Shown here piece by piece: positions 37,601-46,955 of a stretch of 64,000 bases of DNA. This DNA is from Listeria cossartiae subsp. cayugensis. Its GTDB lineage: Bacteria; Bacillota; Bacilli; Lactobacillales; Listeriaceae. A program made the translations under genes and the position numbers. Each line of letters begins with the position of its first letter. Within the stretch, counting starts at the first letter, position 1. The notes under the pieces were generated by a model. It saw nothing but the letters and a program-made list of their open reading frames with translations, was not told the origin of the DNA and made no database searches. The stretch spans positions 62,001 through 126,000 of the forward strand of contig NZ_JAARZC010000002.1 in assembly GCF_014229095.1 (NCBI RefSeq), read 5' to 3'.

Positions 37601-37654
37601 GATAAGTCCTTCTTTCGGTTTTTATTCCTTTAAGATAAATGATTACACCTTTGT

Positions 37655-37679
37655 TTTCCACGTTTTTCATAATTGAAAC
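37655..37679 (-). promoter_or_regulatory. Candidate sigma-B promoter of hmoB
   Basis: On the minus strand GTTTCA and TGGAAA are 13 bases apart, each near the sigma-B consensus with one or two mismatches. The leader would be about 50 bases. Confidence 0.4.
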
Positions 37680-37797
37680 AGCAGATAGGCAATTTGTTTG
37701 GTTTTATACAAGATTTCTAGTATCCTTTTATCTGGAGAAGTTATTTATTGTTCTGTTGCCTATTGTGTGTAAATGAACAAAGAAGGGAAGCGACTCG

Positions 37798-38856
37798 ATG
37801 ACAAAAATAACGAATGATTTATTTTTAAAAGCAGCGCGAAAAGAACAAGTTGACCGAATTCCGGTTTGGTATATGAGACAAGCAGGGAGATCCCAACCAG
37901 AATATCGTAAATTAAAAGAACAATACTCTCTATTTGAAATCACGCATCAACCAGAATTATGTGCTTATGTAACCAAGCTACCTGTAGATCAATACGGTGT
38001 AGACGCAGCAATTTTATATAAAGATATTATGACACCACTTCCGGGGATGGGGGTAGACGTAGAGATTAAGTCTGGCATTGGTCCAGTGATACATAATCCT
38101 ATTAGAACGTTCCAAGATGTAGAAAAACTGACACTCTTTCAACCAGAAATCGAAGTACCTTATGTGCTCGATACGATAAAACTACTAGCAGATGATATGT
38201 TAGAGGTGCCACTAATTGGCTTTGCTGGCGCGCCGTTCACTTTAGCAAGCTATATGATAGAAGGCGGCCCATCGAAAAATTACCACCAAACAAAAAGCTT
38301 TATGTACCGCGAACCAGAAATTTGGGCAATACTAATGGAAAAATTGGGGCGAATGACGGCGAGCTATTTAGTCGCGCAAATTAACGCCGGAGCTTCCGCT
38401 GTACAACTATTTGATTCGTGGGTAGGAGCACTGAGCCGAGCGGATTACGCAACATATATCCGACCAGTTATTGAAATGATTGTACGCGAAGTTAAAACCG
38501 TTCACCCAACGACGCCAATTATTATGCAAGCAGTTGGCGCAAGTCACCTTCTTGTCGAATGGGAAACGATGCCACTTGATGTTGTTGGTGTTGACTGGCG
38601 CGAAACACTAACAACTGCTAGACAAAAAGTACCAACCAAAGCAATCCAAGGGAATTTAGATCCGTCCACATTACTCGCACCAGAAAAATGCTTGGAAGAA
38701 GCCGAACGAATTTTGCAAGAAGGCGTTTTAAAACCAGGTTTTATTTTTAACTTAGGACACGGCGTTTTCCCAGAAGTACCACCAGAAATGCTGGAAAAAC
38801 TAACCACTTACATCCATGAGAGAAGCGAAATTCTATTAAAAAAGGATGATAAATAA
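37798..38856 (+). CDS. hemE: Uroporphyrinogen decarboxylase
   Basis: A 352-residue cytosolic enzyme that removes four carboxyl groups from uroporphyrinogen III in heme synthesis. The N-terminal signature [16 protein letters not shown] (about residues 22-37) carries the substrate-binding Arg residues, and the second signature [17 protein letters not shown] lies near residue 141. The ATG follows GAAGGGAAG. The stop overlaps the hemH start by one base (TAATG). Confidence 0.96.
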   Translation: MTKITNDLFLKAARKEQVDRIPVWYMRQAGRSQPEYRKLKEQYSLFEITHQPELCAYVTKLPVDQYGVDAAILYKDIMTPLPGMGVDVEIKSGIGPVIHNPIRTFQDVEKLTLFQPEIEVPYVLDTIKLLADDMLEVPLIGFAGAPFTLASYMIEGGPSKNYHQTKSFMYREPEIWAILMEKLGRMTASYLVAQINAGASAVQLFDSWVGALSRADYATYIRPVIEMIVREVKTVHPTTPIIMQAVGASHLLVEWETMPLDVVGVDWRETLTTARQKVPTKAIQGNLDPSTLLAPEKCLEEAERILQEGVLKPGFIFNLGHGVFPEVPPEMLEKLTTYIHERSEILLKKDDK

Positions 38857-39785
38857 TGACTAAAAAAGTAGGTTTACTTGTAATGGCTTACGGGACACCG
38901 TACAAAGATGAAGATATCGAACGTTACTATACAGATATCCGTCACGGTCATAAGCCAAGCGAAGAAATGATTGCAGATTTACGCGGGAGATATCATGCTA
39001 TCGGCGGCCTATCTCCACTAGCAAAAATCACTGAAGCACAAGCCTATGGACTAGAAAAAGCGTTAAATGAAACGCAAGACGAAGTGGAATTTAAAGCCTA
39101 TATTGGCTTGAAACATATCGAACCTTTCATTGAAGATGCAGTCGAAGCGATGCATAAAGATGGCATAGAAGAAGCAATTTCTATCGTATTAGCACCACAT
39201 TATTCTAGTTTTAGCGTCGAAGCATACAATAAAAGAGCGAAAGATGCTGCTGAAAAACTGGGCAATATCAAAATTAAAGCTATCAATGATTGGTACAAAC
39301 AGCCAAAATTCATCCAAATGTGGGCTGGCCGAATTAACGAAATAGCCAAACAGATTCCAGCAGATGAATTAATGGATACTGTTTTAATCGTTTCGGCGCA
39401 TAGCTTGCCAGAAAAAATTAAACAACATAATGATCCATACCCCGACCAACTGCAAGAAACAGCTGATTTAATCTTTGGCAAAGTCGCAGTACCTCATTAC
39501 GCATTAGGTTGGCAAAGTGAAGGAAAGACCGGAGAACCGTGGCTTGGACCTGATGTACAGGATTTAACAAGGGAACTTTATGGTCAAGAAAAATATAAAC
39601 ACTTTATTTATACGCCAGTTGGCTTTGTTGCGGAACATTTAGAAGTACTTTACGACAATGATTATGAATGTAAAGTAGTCACAGATGAAGTTGGCGCAGC
39701 ATACCACCGACCACCGATGCCAAATGCCGACCCAGAATTTTTAGAAGTATTAAGAACTGTTGTCTGGGAAAAATACACAAAATAA
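38856..39785 (+). CDS. hemH: Ferrochelatase (coproporphyrin ferrochelatase, CpfC type)
   Basis: A 309-residue chelatase inserting iron into the porphyrin. The N-terminus ([13 protein letters not shown]) and the metal-site His/Glu motifs ([10 protein letters not shown] near residue 182, and [13 protein letters not shown]) are present. In Gram-positives this enzyme uses coproporphyrin III as the terminal-but-one step to heme. It is translationally coupled to hemE, and a terminator follows the stop. No hemY/hemQ is adjacent in this window. Confidence 0.95.
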   Translation: MTKKVGLLVMAYGTPYKDEDIERYYTDIRHGHKPSEEMIADLRGRYHAIGGLSPLAKITEAQAYGLEKALNETQDEVEFKAYIGLKHIEPFIEDAVEAMHKDGIEEAISIVLAPHYSSFSVEAYNKRAKDAAEKLGNIKIKAINDWYKQPKFIQMWAGRINEIAKQIPADELMDTVLIVSAHSLPEKIKQHNDPYPDQLQETADLIFGKVAVPHYALGWQSEGKTGEPWLGPDVQDLTRELYGQEKYKHFIYTPVGFVAEHLEVLYDNDYECKVVTDEVGAAYHRPPMPNADPEFLEVLRTVVWEKYTK

Positions 39786-39791
39786 AAAACG

Positions 39792-39824
39792 TGCCGGGAT
39801 AGATGTTATTCCGGCATATTTTTT
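39792..39824 (+). terminator. Terminator of hemEH
   Basis: TGCCGGGAT pairs with ATTCCGGCA (one wobble) around a 7-base loop, followed by TATTTTTT. Confidence 0.88.
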
Positions 39825-39832
39825 GCATTAAA

Positions 39833-39846
39833 AGAAAACGTTTTCA
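39833..39846. promoter_or_regulatory. Candidate cre (CcpA) site
   Basis: AGAAAACGTTTTCA matches the cre consensus TGWAANCGNTNWCA at 13 of 14 positions and contains a perfect palindrome. It lies about 90 bases before the HTH gene. Confidence 0.5.
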
Positions 39847-39937
39847 ATATTTTTAGCTAAATACTATGAAGTTTTAATCAAATTCTCATCTTCACCGGGC
39901 ATAATGATAACTATAGAAAGACAGGAGGTTCACCCAA

Positions 39938-40282
39938 ATGAAAAACAAGGCAGAGAAACAAAGAATTGCCACTAATTTGTCACTTTATATGAAAATAAAT
40001 GGATATACTCATAGAACATTCGCTCTTGCAGCCGGGATTTCCCAAAGCACTTTAAAAGCATTAATGATAGGGAAAATGAGAAACGAAACTAAATTCCAAA
40101 AATACATAACACAAATTACAGAAAGTTTGGCACTAGACGAAAAATTCTTTGAACAACCGAAAGAAGCCATTACATCAGCACCTATTACTTTTCAAGATAC
40201 AAACAAAATGCATCTTGGAGACGAAAAATTCAATGCAATCAGCTTATTGTTAAAAATTGGCGAAATTCATTACGAATCTTAA
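39938..40282 (+). CDS. Small HTH (XRE-like) DNA-binding protein
   Basis: A 114-residue protein with an N-terminal helix-turn-helix (about residues 20-45: THRTFALAAGISQSTLKALMIG), followed by a charged helical region and a C-terminal tail of about 50 residues without a recognisable domain. It starts at an ATG behind AGGAGG and stands alone between hemEH and an acetyltransferase gene, with its own terminator. Target genes are unknown. A cre-like site upstream hints at carbon catabolite control. Confidence 0.78.
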   Translation: MKNKAEKQRIATNLSLYMKINGYTHRTFALAAGISQSTLKALMIGKMRNETKFQKYITQITESLALDEKFFEQPKEAITSAPITFQDTNKMHLGDEKFNAISLLLKIGEIHYES

Positions 40283-40283
40283 G

Positions 40284-40314
40284 AAGCTTGGGACTAATTG
40301 TCCCGAGCTTTTTT
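40284..40314 (+). terminator. Terminator of the HTH gene
   Basis: AAGCTTGGGAC pairs with GTCCCGAGCTT around TAATT, then six T. Confidence 0.9.
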
Positions 40315-40392
40315 ATGTGAAATATTCAGGGCTTGACGAACCTACCTAACTCACGTAAAATGAAGACAATTTTCAAAATAGGAGTGTGGCAC

Positions 40393-41178
40393 ATGATTAG
40401 AAAACTGACTGTATCTGATAATGAAGAAGTAATGGCACTTTTAAAACCCGAAGCAACCCTGAATCTATTTATAATTGGGGATATCGAGAATTTTGGTTAC
40501 GAGAGTGATGTGCAAGATCTTTGGGGCGAATTCGATTCAGCGGGCAAATTACACGCATTGTTACTTCGATTCGATACGTTTTTCTTACCGTATTCAAAAG
40601 ATGCTAATTTTGATGCAAAAGCTTTCTCGGAAATTATTGCTAAACATGATACTTATGAAGTTAGCGGTATTTCTCGTGTCACAAAGGAATTTGAAGCTTT
40701 TTTACCACAACTTGCCGAAAAAAGACAAGATACTTATTTTTGCGAGTGCGAACATGTAAACCGAATTTCCGTAAATCAAGATGTTATTGTACGGACTGCA
40801 GTTGCCGAAGATGTAGCGCCAATTATTAAAATGCGCAAAGATATTAAAGAATTTGGCACACGTGAAGAAAATGAAGAATTAATTATTCGCCAAATTGAAA
40901 AAGGCGTGAAACGAATTTATTATATTGAACAAGATCAAGAAGTAGTAGCTGTAGCAGAAACGTCTGCAGAAAATTCGTTTTCAGCAATGATTACAGGAGT
41001 TGCAACAAGTGATGGCTACCGGCAACGGGGTTTTGCGAGCACACTTCTCAAAAAATTATGTTGCGATGTTTTAGCAGAAGGGAAGAAGCCTTGTTTGTTC
41101 TATGATAATCCAGTCGCTGGTGAAATATACCACCGCCTTGGTTTTGAGCATACTGGAGATTTTGTTATGTACAAATAG
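40393..41178 (+). CDS. GNAT-family N-acetyltransferase
   Basis: A 261-residue protein whose C-terminal half (residues about 130-260) is a GNAT fold, with the acetyl-CoA-binding block GVATSDGYRQRGFASTLLKKL and the terminal YHRLGFEHTGDFVMY. The N-terminal half is a second, degenerate GNAT-like module. The substrate is not predictable. The ATG follows AGGAGTG; the frame is open 60 bases further upstream but without a ribosome site. Confidence 0.88.
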   Translation: MIRKLTVSDNEEVMALLKPEATLNLFIIGDIENFGYESDVQDLWGEFDSAGKLHALLLRFDTFFLPYSKDANFDAKAFSEIIAKHDTYEVSGISRVTKEFEAFLPQLAEKRQDTYFCECEHVNRISVNQDVIVRTAVAEDVAPIIKMRKDIKEFGTREENEELIIRQIEKGVKRIYYIEQDQEVVAVAETSAENSFSAMITGVATSDGYRQRGFASTLLKKLCCDVLAEGKKPCLFYDNPVAGEIYHRLGFEHTGDFVMYK

Positions 41179-41241
41179 CCTTTACTTTACGTCCGGATGA
41201 TTGGTATGATGGATATATTATGTTAGTAAAGGATGGATAAT

Positions 41242-42012
41242 GTGAAACCACGTGGAATTTGTTTTTTTGATATGGATGGAACGCTGTTAAATAGCGAATC
41301 CAAAGTACTTGATAGCTCACTTCAAGCATTAGACAAACTTCGGGAAAATAATATTATTCCTGTCATTGCTACCGGACGGACACTTATCGAAATCAGTCAT
41401 CAAATGAAAAATACCGGCATCGAATCCGCTGTAATGATGAATGGACAAATGGCTATTTTTGAAGGCGAAAAAGTATACGAAGATGTGATTGATGCGACTC
41501 TCTTAGAACGTTTAACAAAAGAAGCTAAATCACAAAATGTCGAAGTTTGTTATTATAATGATAAAAGAATTGGTGCAACCGCAAACACGCCAGTTGTAAA
41601 AGCACATTATGACTTCCTAGGGGAGCCAATGCCAGAAGTAAGAACGAATATGTATAAAGAAGAAACCATCAATATGGCGCTTCTTTTACTTGAAACAGGA
41701 GATGACTATTTCCCAGAACGTTTTCCAGAGTTACAGTTTGTCCGCAACACACCATTTAGTAATGATGTACTAAAAAAAGGTGGTTCCAAAGCAGTTGGTA
41801 TTTCAAAGCTACTTGAAGTAATGGGTTACCAGGATGTTCCAACCTATGCTTTCGGAGACGGTATGAACGACTTAGAGATGTTTGGCGCAGTAGATTATGC
41901 GATTGCAATGGAAAATGCCGTACCTCTATTAAAAGAAAAAGCCACTTTTGTAACGAAAGATAACAATAGTGACGGCATTATGCTAGGCTTGAAACAATTT
42001 GATTTAATTTAA
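41242..42012 (+). CDS. Cof-type HAD-family phosphatase
   Basis: A 256-residue HAD hydrolase with nucleophile motif FFDMDGTLL near residue 8, motif II VIATGRT, the C2-type cap and the terminal GDGMNDLEMF. Cof-type enzymes dephosphorylate sugar phosphates or nucleotides. I place the start at a GTG 8 bases after AAAGGA; the ATG 9 bases upstream overlaps that site. A terminator overlaps the stop codon. Confidence 0.92.
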   Translation: MKPRGICFFDMDGTLLNSESKVLDSSLQALDKLRENNIIPVIATGRTLIEISHQMKNTGIESAVMMNGQMAIFEGEKVYEDVIDATLLERLTKEAKSQNVEVCYYNDKRIGATANTPVVKAHYDFLGEPMPEVRTNMYKEETINMALLLLETGDDYFPERFPELQFVRNTPFSNDVLKKGGSKAVGISKLLEVMGYQDVPTYAFGDGMNDLEMFGAVDYAIAMENAVPLLKEKATFVTKDNNSDGIMLGLKQFDLI

Positions 42013-42039
42013 AGAAGTGCCTCGTGCGCTTCTTTTTTT
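42011..42039 (+). terminator. Terminator overlapping HAD gene stop
   Basis: AAAGAAGTGC pairs with GCGCTTCTTT (one wobble) around CTCGT, followed by T residues. Confidence 0.83.
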
Positions 42040-42123
42040 GTGAAATTCCAACGCAAGACCGATAGAAATGTAATAATTCTTTTGATATAATTAAACTAAT
42101 CAATTGGAAGAGGAGAAATGTTC

Positions 42124-42801
42124 ATGAACGAAATCAATCAAACATCCGAGCGAGTAAATACAGAGAAAAGAACAGAAAAACAAATTATTATGCAAAAAGT
42201 ACTTAATTGGTTTGTATTTTCTTTGCTACTTGCATCTATCGGTGCTGCAATTGGGAGTAAATTAAGCCCAGAACTTTATTTACCTCTTGTCGTATTAGAA
42301 GTCGCGTTACTAATCACAGCAATGGTAGTGCGTCGAAGTAAAACAGTTAATAAAGTAGTTGGTTACCCAGTAGTGCTAGCCTTTGCGTTTGTCACAGGTT
42401 TAACGCTTGGACCAACTTTGACATATTATTTTGGTGCTGGGCAAGGTGCTGCCGTTCTGATGGCATTTGTTACAGCAACCGTTACTTTCACCACATTAGC
42501 TTTTATTGGTGCCAAAATGAAGAAAGACTTATCTTTCTTAAGTAGTGCGTTATTCGCTGCGGTTATCATTCTAATCATCTTTAGTTTCGTAGGAGTATTT
42601 TTACCACTAGGTTCTATGTTGTCAACCATTATTTCAGCAGGCGGAACAATCATTTTCTCATTATATATTTTGTATGATTTTAACCAAATTATGAAGCGCG
42701 ATGTGGAGCTTGCAGATGTACCAATGCTTGCGATGAATTTATACCTAGATTTCCTTAACTTATTCCTGTTCTTGTTACGTTTATTTACAGGCCGTGACTG
42801 A
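42124..42801 (+). CDS. Bax inhibitor-1 (YetJ/YccA) family membrane protein
   Basis: A 225-residue protein with a polar N-terminal tail and seven predicted helices, ending in the family pattern YLDFLNLFLFLLRLFTGR. B. subtilis YetJ is a pH-sensitive calcium-leak channel of this family, and E. coli YccA modulates FtsH. Conserved Asp residues in the last helices (ILYDFNQIM, LADVPMLA, YLDFLN) agree with the YetJ di-aspartyl sensor. The second of two close ATGs fits the AGAGGAG site best. Confidence 0.9.
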   Translation: MNEINQTSERVNTEKRTEKQIIMQKVLNWFVFSLLLASIGAAIGSKLSPELYLPLVVLEVALLITAMVVRRSKTVNKVVGYPVVLAFAFVTGLTLGPTLTYYFGAGQGAAVLMAFVTATVTFTTLAFIGAKMKKDLSFLSSALFAAVIILIIFSFVGVFLPLGSMLSTIISAGGTIIFSLYILYDFNQIMKRDVELADVPMLAMNLYLDFLNLFLFLLRLFTGRD

Positions 42802-42811
42802 GAAAATTAGA

Positions 42812-42845
42812 AGATCTGCCAACCTAAAAAGTGGTGGATCTTTTT
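42812..42845 (+). terminator. Terminator of the Bax inhibitor-1 gene
   Basis: AGATCTGCC pairs with GGTGGATCT (two wobbles) around a 12-base loop, then five T. Confidence 0.78.
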
Positions 42846-42868
42846 CTATAAAAAAAGATGGTTTTTGT

Positions 42869-42922
42869 TAGACAAACGTCATTTAAAATTCTATAATAAA
42901 ATTAAGGTCAAAAAAGGTCAGA
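42869..42922 (+). promoter_or_regulatory. clpB promoter with CtsR operator
   Basis: TAGACA and TATAAT (42892-42897) have 17-base spacing. The direct heptad repeat GGTCAAA-AAA-GGTCAGA at 42906-42922 matches the CtsR consensus at all but one position and overlaps the transcription start. Confidence 0.9.
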
Positions 42923-42949
42923 CTTATCTTTTATAAGGAGGACGAATAA

Positions 42950-45550
42950 ATGGATTTACAAAAATTTACACAACAAGTCCAGCAAACAATTGCGGACGCA
43001 CAAAATCTAGCTATTGCATCAGAACACCAAGAAATCGACGTTACACACGTTTTTAAAGTGTTATTAACAGAGAGCGACTTTGCAAAACGGGTATATGATG
43101 TAGCAGAAGTTGACACAGAAGCACTTCAAAAAGTAGTAGATAATGCTTTGGAAAAAATCCCAGTAGTTTCAGGAAGTGGCGTGAACTATGGCCAAGCAAT
43201 GAGTCAAGCACTTTTCCAACTAATGCGGGATGCAGAAAAAGAACAACAACAATTAGAAGATGATTTTGTCTCAACAGAGCATCTTATCTTAGCTGTTATG
43301 GATCAAAAGTCGAATCCAATTACAGCCGAACTTAAAAATCAACACAAAACTAAAAAACAAATCAAAGATGCCATTTTAAAAATCAGAGGAGGGAAAAGAG
43401 TGACTTCTCAAAATGCAGAAGAAAACTATGAAGCTTTAACAAAATATGGACGTGATTTAGTTGCGGAAGTTAGAAGTGGCAAACTCGATCCAGTAATCGG
43501 ACGCGATGCTGAAATCCGTAACGTTATCCGAATTTTATCTAGAAAAACTAAAAATAATCCCGTATTAATCGGTGAACCAGGTGTTGGTAAAACAGCGATT
43601 GTCGAAGGTTTAGCACAACGTATCGTTCGAAAAGACGTGCCAGAAGGGCTGAAAGATAAAACGATTATTTCACTTGATATTGGTTCCCTTATTGCTGGAG
43701 CTAAATATCGCGGTGAATTTGAAGAACGTTTGAAAGCAGTACTCCAAGAAGTAAAACAAAGTGACGGTCAAATTTTACTCTTTATTGATGAAATTCATAC
43801 GATTGTCGGCGCAGGTAAAACAGACGGGGCAATGGATGCAGGAAATATGCTAAAACCAATGCTTGCCAGAGGAGAACTTCACTGTATCGGCGCGACCACA
43901 TTGGATGAATACCGCCAATATATCGAAAAAGATGCCGCACTTGAAAGACGTTTCCAAAAAGTACTTGTCCCAGAGCCAACAGTGGAAGATACAGTCTCCA
44001 TTTTACGTGGTTTAAAAGAACGTTTTGAAATCCATCATGGTGTTAATATTCATGATAATGCGTTAGTGGCGGCAGCGAGTCTTTCCAACCGTTATATTAC
44101 CGACCGCTTTTTACCAGATAAAGCAATTGATTTAGTAGATGAGGCATGCGCAACGATTCGTGTAGAAATTGACTCGATGCCTAGTGAACTTGATGAAGTA
44201 ACAAGAAAAGTGATGCAATTAGAAATTGAAGAAGCAGCTTTAAAAGAAGAAAAAGATCCAGCAAGTGAACGACGCTTAGAAATGTTGCAACGCGAACTAG
44301 CTGATTACAAAGAAGAAGCAAATAAAATGAAATCGAAATGGGAGTCCGAAAAAAGCGAAATCAGTAAAATTCGCGAAGTTCGTGAACAAATCGATCATTT
44401 ACGCCATGAATTAGAAGAAGCGGAAAACAATTATGATTTAAACAAAGCCGCAGAATTACGTCACGGTAAAATCCCAGCCGTGGAAAAAGAATTGCTCGCT
44501 TTAGAAGAAGAAAATCGCGAGAAAACAGCGCAAGAAGATCGGATTTTACAAGAAGAAGTCACAGAAAATGAAATCGCGGAAATTGTCGGACGCTGGACGG
44601 GGATTCCAGTGACTAAGCTTGTAGAAGGCGAACGCGAAAAACTGTTAAAACTGGCAGATGTCCTTCACCAAAAAGTAATCGGTCAAGAAAATGCTGTTCA
44701 GTTAGTTAGCGATGCTGTATTGCGCGCACGTGCCGGTATTAAAGATCCAAAACGTCCAATCGGTTCCTTTATTTTCTTAGGCCCAACAGGTGTGGGTAAA
44801 ACAGAACTTGCCAAAGCTTTAGCCTTCAACATGTTTGATTCAGAAGATCATATGATTCGAATTGATATGTCTGAGTATATGGAGAAACATTCTGTATCAA
44901 GACTTGTCGGAGCTCCTCCAGGTTATGTTGGCTACGAGGAAGGCGGACAACTAACGGAAGCTGTAAGACGAAATCCTTATTCAATTGTTTTACTTGATGA
45001 AATCGAAAAAGCTCATCCAGATGTATTTAACATACTATTACAAGTACTCGATGACGGACGTATTACGGATTCGCAAGGTCGCTTAATTGATTTTAAAAAT
45101 ACAGTAATTATTATGACGTCAAATATTGGCTCTAATTTATTACTTGAAAGAACTGAAGAAGGCGAAATTTCACCAGAATTAGAATCAGACGTCATGCAAA
45201 TTTTGCAAAGTGAATTTAAACCAGAATTCTTGAACCGAGTAGACGATATTATTCTATTTAAACCACTAACACTAGCTGATATTAAAGGCATTGTGGAAAA
45301 ATTAGTAGAAGAATTGCAACTTCGCTTAGCTGATCAAGAAATCTCTATCACTATTTCTGATAATGCCAAAGCTTTCATTGCAGAAGAAGCGTATGATCCA
45401 GTTTACGGCGCTCGACCACTTAAACGCTATATTGTGCGTCATGTAGAAACACCACTAGCAAGAGAAATTGTATCTGGTAAAATCATGCCACATTCATCCG
45501 TGGAAATTGATTTGCACGATAAAGAATTTACTTTTAAAGTCACAGAATAA
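42950..45550 (+). CDS. clpB: ATP-dependent disaggregase ClpB
   Basis: An 866-residue AAA+ chaperone: N-terminal Clp repeat domain (about 1-145), first ATPase domain (Walker A GEPGVGKT near residue 206, Walker [10 protein letters not shown]), a long middle-domain coiled coil (about 400-530) that distinguishes ClpB from other Clp ATPases, and a second ATPase domain (GPTGVGKTE near 610). It lacks the ClpP-binding loop expected of ClpC or ClpX. With DnaK it rescues aggregated proteins. Its start follows AAGGAGGACG, and expression is under CtsR. Confidence 0.96.
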   Translation: MDLQKFTQQVQQTIADAQNLAIASEHQEIDVTHVFKVLLTESDFAKRVYDVAEVDTEALQKVVDNALEKIPVVSGSGVNYGQAMSQALFQLMRDAEKEQQQLEDDFVSTEHLILAVMDQKSNPITAELKNQHKTKKQIKDAILKIRGGKRVTSQNAEENYEALTKYGRDLVAEVRSGKLDPVIGRDAEIRNVIRILSRKTKNNPVLIGEPGVGKTAIVEGLAQRIVRKDVPEGLKDKTIISLDIGSLIAGAKYRGEFEERLKAVLQEVKQSDGQILLFIDEIHTIVGAGKTDGAMDAGNMLKPMLARGELHCIGATTLDEYRQYIEKDAALERRFQKVLVPEPTVEDTVSILRGLKERFEIHHGVNIHDNALVAAASLSNRYITDRFLPDKAIDLVDEACATIRVEIDSMPSELDEVTRKVMQLEIEEAALKEEKDPASERRLEMLQRELADYKEEANKMKSKWESEKSEISKIREVREQIDHLRHELEEAENNYDLNKAAELRHGKIPAVEKELLALEEENREKTAQEDRILQEEVTENEIAEIVGRWTGIPVTKLVEGEREKLLKLADVLHQKVIGQENAVQLVSDAVLRARAGIKDPKRPIGSFIFLGPTGVGKTELAKALAFNMFDSEDHMIRIDMSEYMEKHSVSRLVGAPPGYVGYEEGGQLTEAVRRNPYSIVLLDEIEKAHPDVFNILLQVLDDGRITDSQGRLIDFKNTVIIMTSNIGSNLLLERTEEGEISPELESDVMQILQSEFKPEFLNRVDDIILFKPLTLADIKGIVEKLVEELQLRLADQEISITISDNAKAFIAEEAYDPVYGARPLKRYIVRHVETPLAREIVSGKIMPHSSVEIDLHDKEFTFKVTE

Positions 45551-45560
45551 CATGAAAAAG

Positions 45561-45586
45561 GTTTGACACCCCACGTGAAAGGGAAA
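45561..45586 (+). promoter_or_regulatory. Candidate sigma-B promoter of gpmA
   Basis: GTTTGA and GGGAAA with a 14-base spacer, 55 bases before the gpmA start. TTGACA also occurs at 45563-45568 but has no good -10. Confidence 0.55.
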
Positions 45587-45640
45587 ACTTTGGTTGGATT
45601 AGTCGTTTAGAAAATAGACGAAAATGGAAGGATGAGGAAG

Positions 45641-46330
45641 ATGAAATTAGTATTAATTCGTCACGGTCAAAGTGAATGGAACAAATTGAATTTATTTACA
45701 GGTTGGCATGATGTAGACTTGTCAGAGGAAGGCGTTGTAGAAGCGCAAACTGCTGGGAAAAGAATCAAAGAAGCCGGCTTAGAATTTGATGTAGCCTTCA
45801 CTTCCGTTTTAACAAGAGCTATTAAAACACTTAATTATGTATTAGAAGAATCTGATCAAATGTGGGTCCCAGTTAATAAATCTTGGCGTTTAAACGAAAG
45901 GCATTACGGCGCACTTCAAGGTCTTAATAAACAAGAGACCGCTGAAAAATATGGTGCCGACCAAGTACAAAAATGGCGCAGAAGCTATGATACTCTTCCA
46001 CCATTATTAGAAGAAAACGACGAAAGACAAGCAAAGAATGACCGTCGTTATCAACTACTTGATACACACGCAATTCCCTCAGGTGAAAACTTGAAAGTAA
46101 CGCTAGAACGTGTTATTCCTTACTGGATGGATACAATTGCTCCAGAAATTAAAGCTGGTCGCCGAGTAGTTATCGCAGCTCATGGTAACAGTTTACGAGC
46201 ATTAGTGAAATTCTTAGAAGGAATCAGTGATGATGAAATAATGGAATTAGAAATCCCAACAGGCGTACCGCTTGTATACGAGCTAAATGATGATTTAAAA
46301 CCAGTCAACAAATATTATTTGGACAAATAA
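45641..46330 (+). CDS. gpmA: 2,3-bisphosphoglycerate-dependent phosphoglycerate mutase
   Basis: A 229-residue glycolytic enzyme interconverting 3- and 2-phosphoglycerate. The phosphohistidine motif [10 protein letters not shown] puts the catalytic His at residue 8. The ERHYGALQG block and [12 protein letters not shown] (second His) are intact. The chosen ATG is preceded by AAGGATGAGGAAG; an ATG 9 bases upstream lies in that stretch. It has its own terminator, apart from the main glycolytic operon. Confidence 0.95.
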   Translation: MKLVLIRHGQSEWNKLNLFTGWHDVDLSEEGVVEAQTAGKRIKEAGLEFDVAFTSVLTRAIKTLNYVLEESDQMWVPVNKSWRLNERHYGALQGLNKQETAEKYGADQVQKWRRSYDTLPPLLEENDERQAKNDRRYQLLDTHAIPSGENLKVTLERVIPYWMDTIAPEIKAGRRVVIAAHGNSLRALVKFLEGISDDEIMELEIPTGVPLVYELNDDLKPVNKYYLDK

Positions 46331-46373
46331 AAAAAGAACCTCTTTCCAGTTATTGGAAAGAGGTTCTTTTTTT
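46329..46373 (+). terminator. Terminator of gpmA
   Basis: An 18-bp perfect stem (AAAGAACCTCTTTCC core) with a 7-base loop and seven terminal T. A-rich flanks could also work on the minus strand for the convergent small gene. Confidence 0.94.
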
Positions 46374-46419
46374 GAGCTACACTCGAAAAGTGAGTTCTCG
46401 CTATCAGAAAGTTGGATGT

Positions 46420-46608
46420 TTACTTAAAGTCATAAACTTCGCTATCTTTAGGCATCAAGAAAGTGATTAAAATAATGAAGAAGGATAACCCTACTGTTAA
46501 AATAATAGCCCGTGTCATATCAAATGATACATATAACATGGAAGAAAGAACGAATTCAGCCATTAAAGAAAGTAAGAATACCCAAATTACAGTCACCACG
46601 TAACGCAT
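46420..46608 (-). CDS. Small DUF2929 (YjzD-like) membrane protein
   Basis: A 62-residue protein with two membrane helices (about residues 3-23 and 33-52) separated by a short YVSFDMTRA loop. It resembles DUF2929/YjzD of Bacilli, whose function is unknown. The ATG giving MRYVVTV is 5 bases after GGGGTG; an ATG 18 bases upstream is within that purine stretch. It points away from the autolysin gene. Confidence 0.75.
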   Translation of the reverse strand: MRYVVTVIWVFLLSLMAEFVLSSMLYVSFDMTRAIILTVGLSFFIILITFLMPKDSEVYDFK

Positions 46609-46955
46609 CCTTACACCCCATTTCATCTATTTCATTATACATTTTAGCACATAAAATGGGATTATCCAATCATATATCATTTGAAAATACGATTATCGAA
46701 AAAAAGGAAGGAAAAACCGCAAGTACGGAGAATAGTAGTGTAAAGGGGCAAATAAGCAATGACATAATATTGTCAAATGTAAATAGGTGTATTTCACCCC
46801 TTTAAAATAGCCATTCTGCTTACTTTATGATAATTCTTTCATTGAAAAATTAGTAGGCTCTCAGAATGAAAATGCTAGAATGGAGAAGGTTAACAGAGAC
46901 AGAGCCATTTAAATTGGGGGAACTAACTAATTTGGATAGGAAGTGCCAACTGATA
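46609..46955. other. Intergenic region before the GW-module autolysin gene
   Basis: About 345 bases. It contains the inverted repeat TGACA-N6-TGTCA (46760-46775), set within a wider pair TAAAGGGG (46741-46748) and CCCCTTTA (46797-46804). The last 90 bases are open in frame with the autolysin but precede its signal peptide. No other gene is apparent. Confidence 0.5.
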
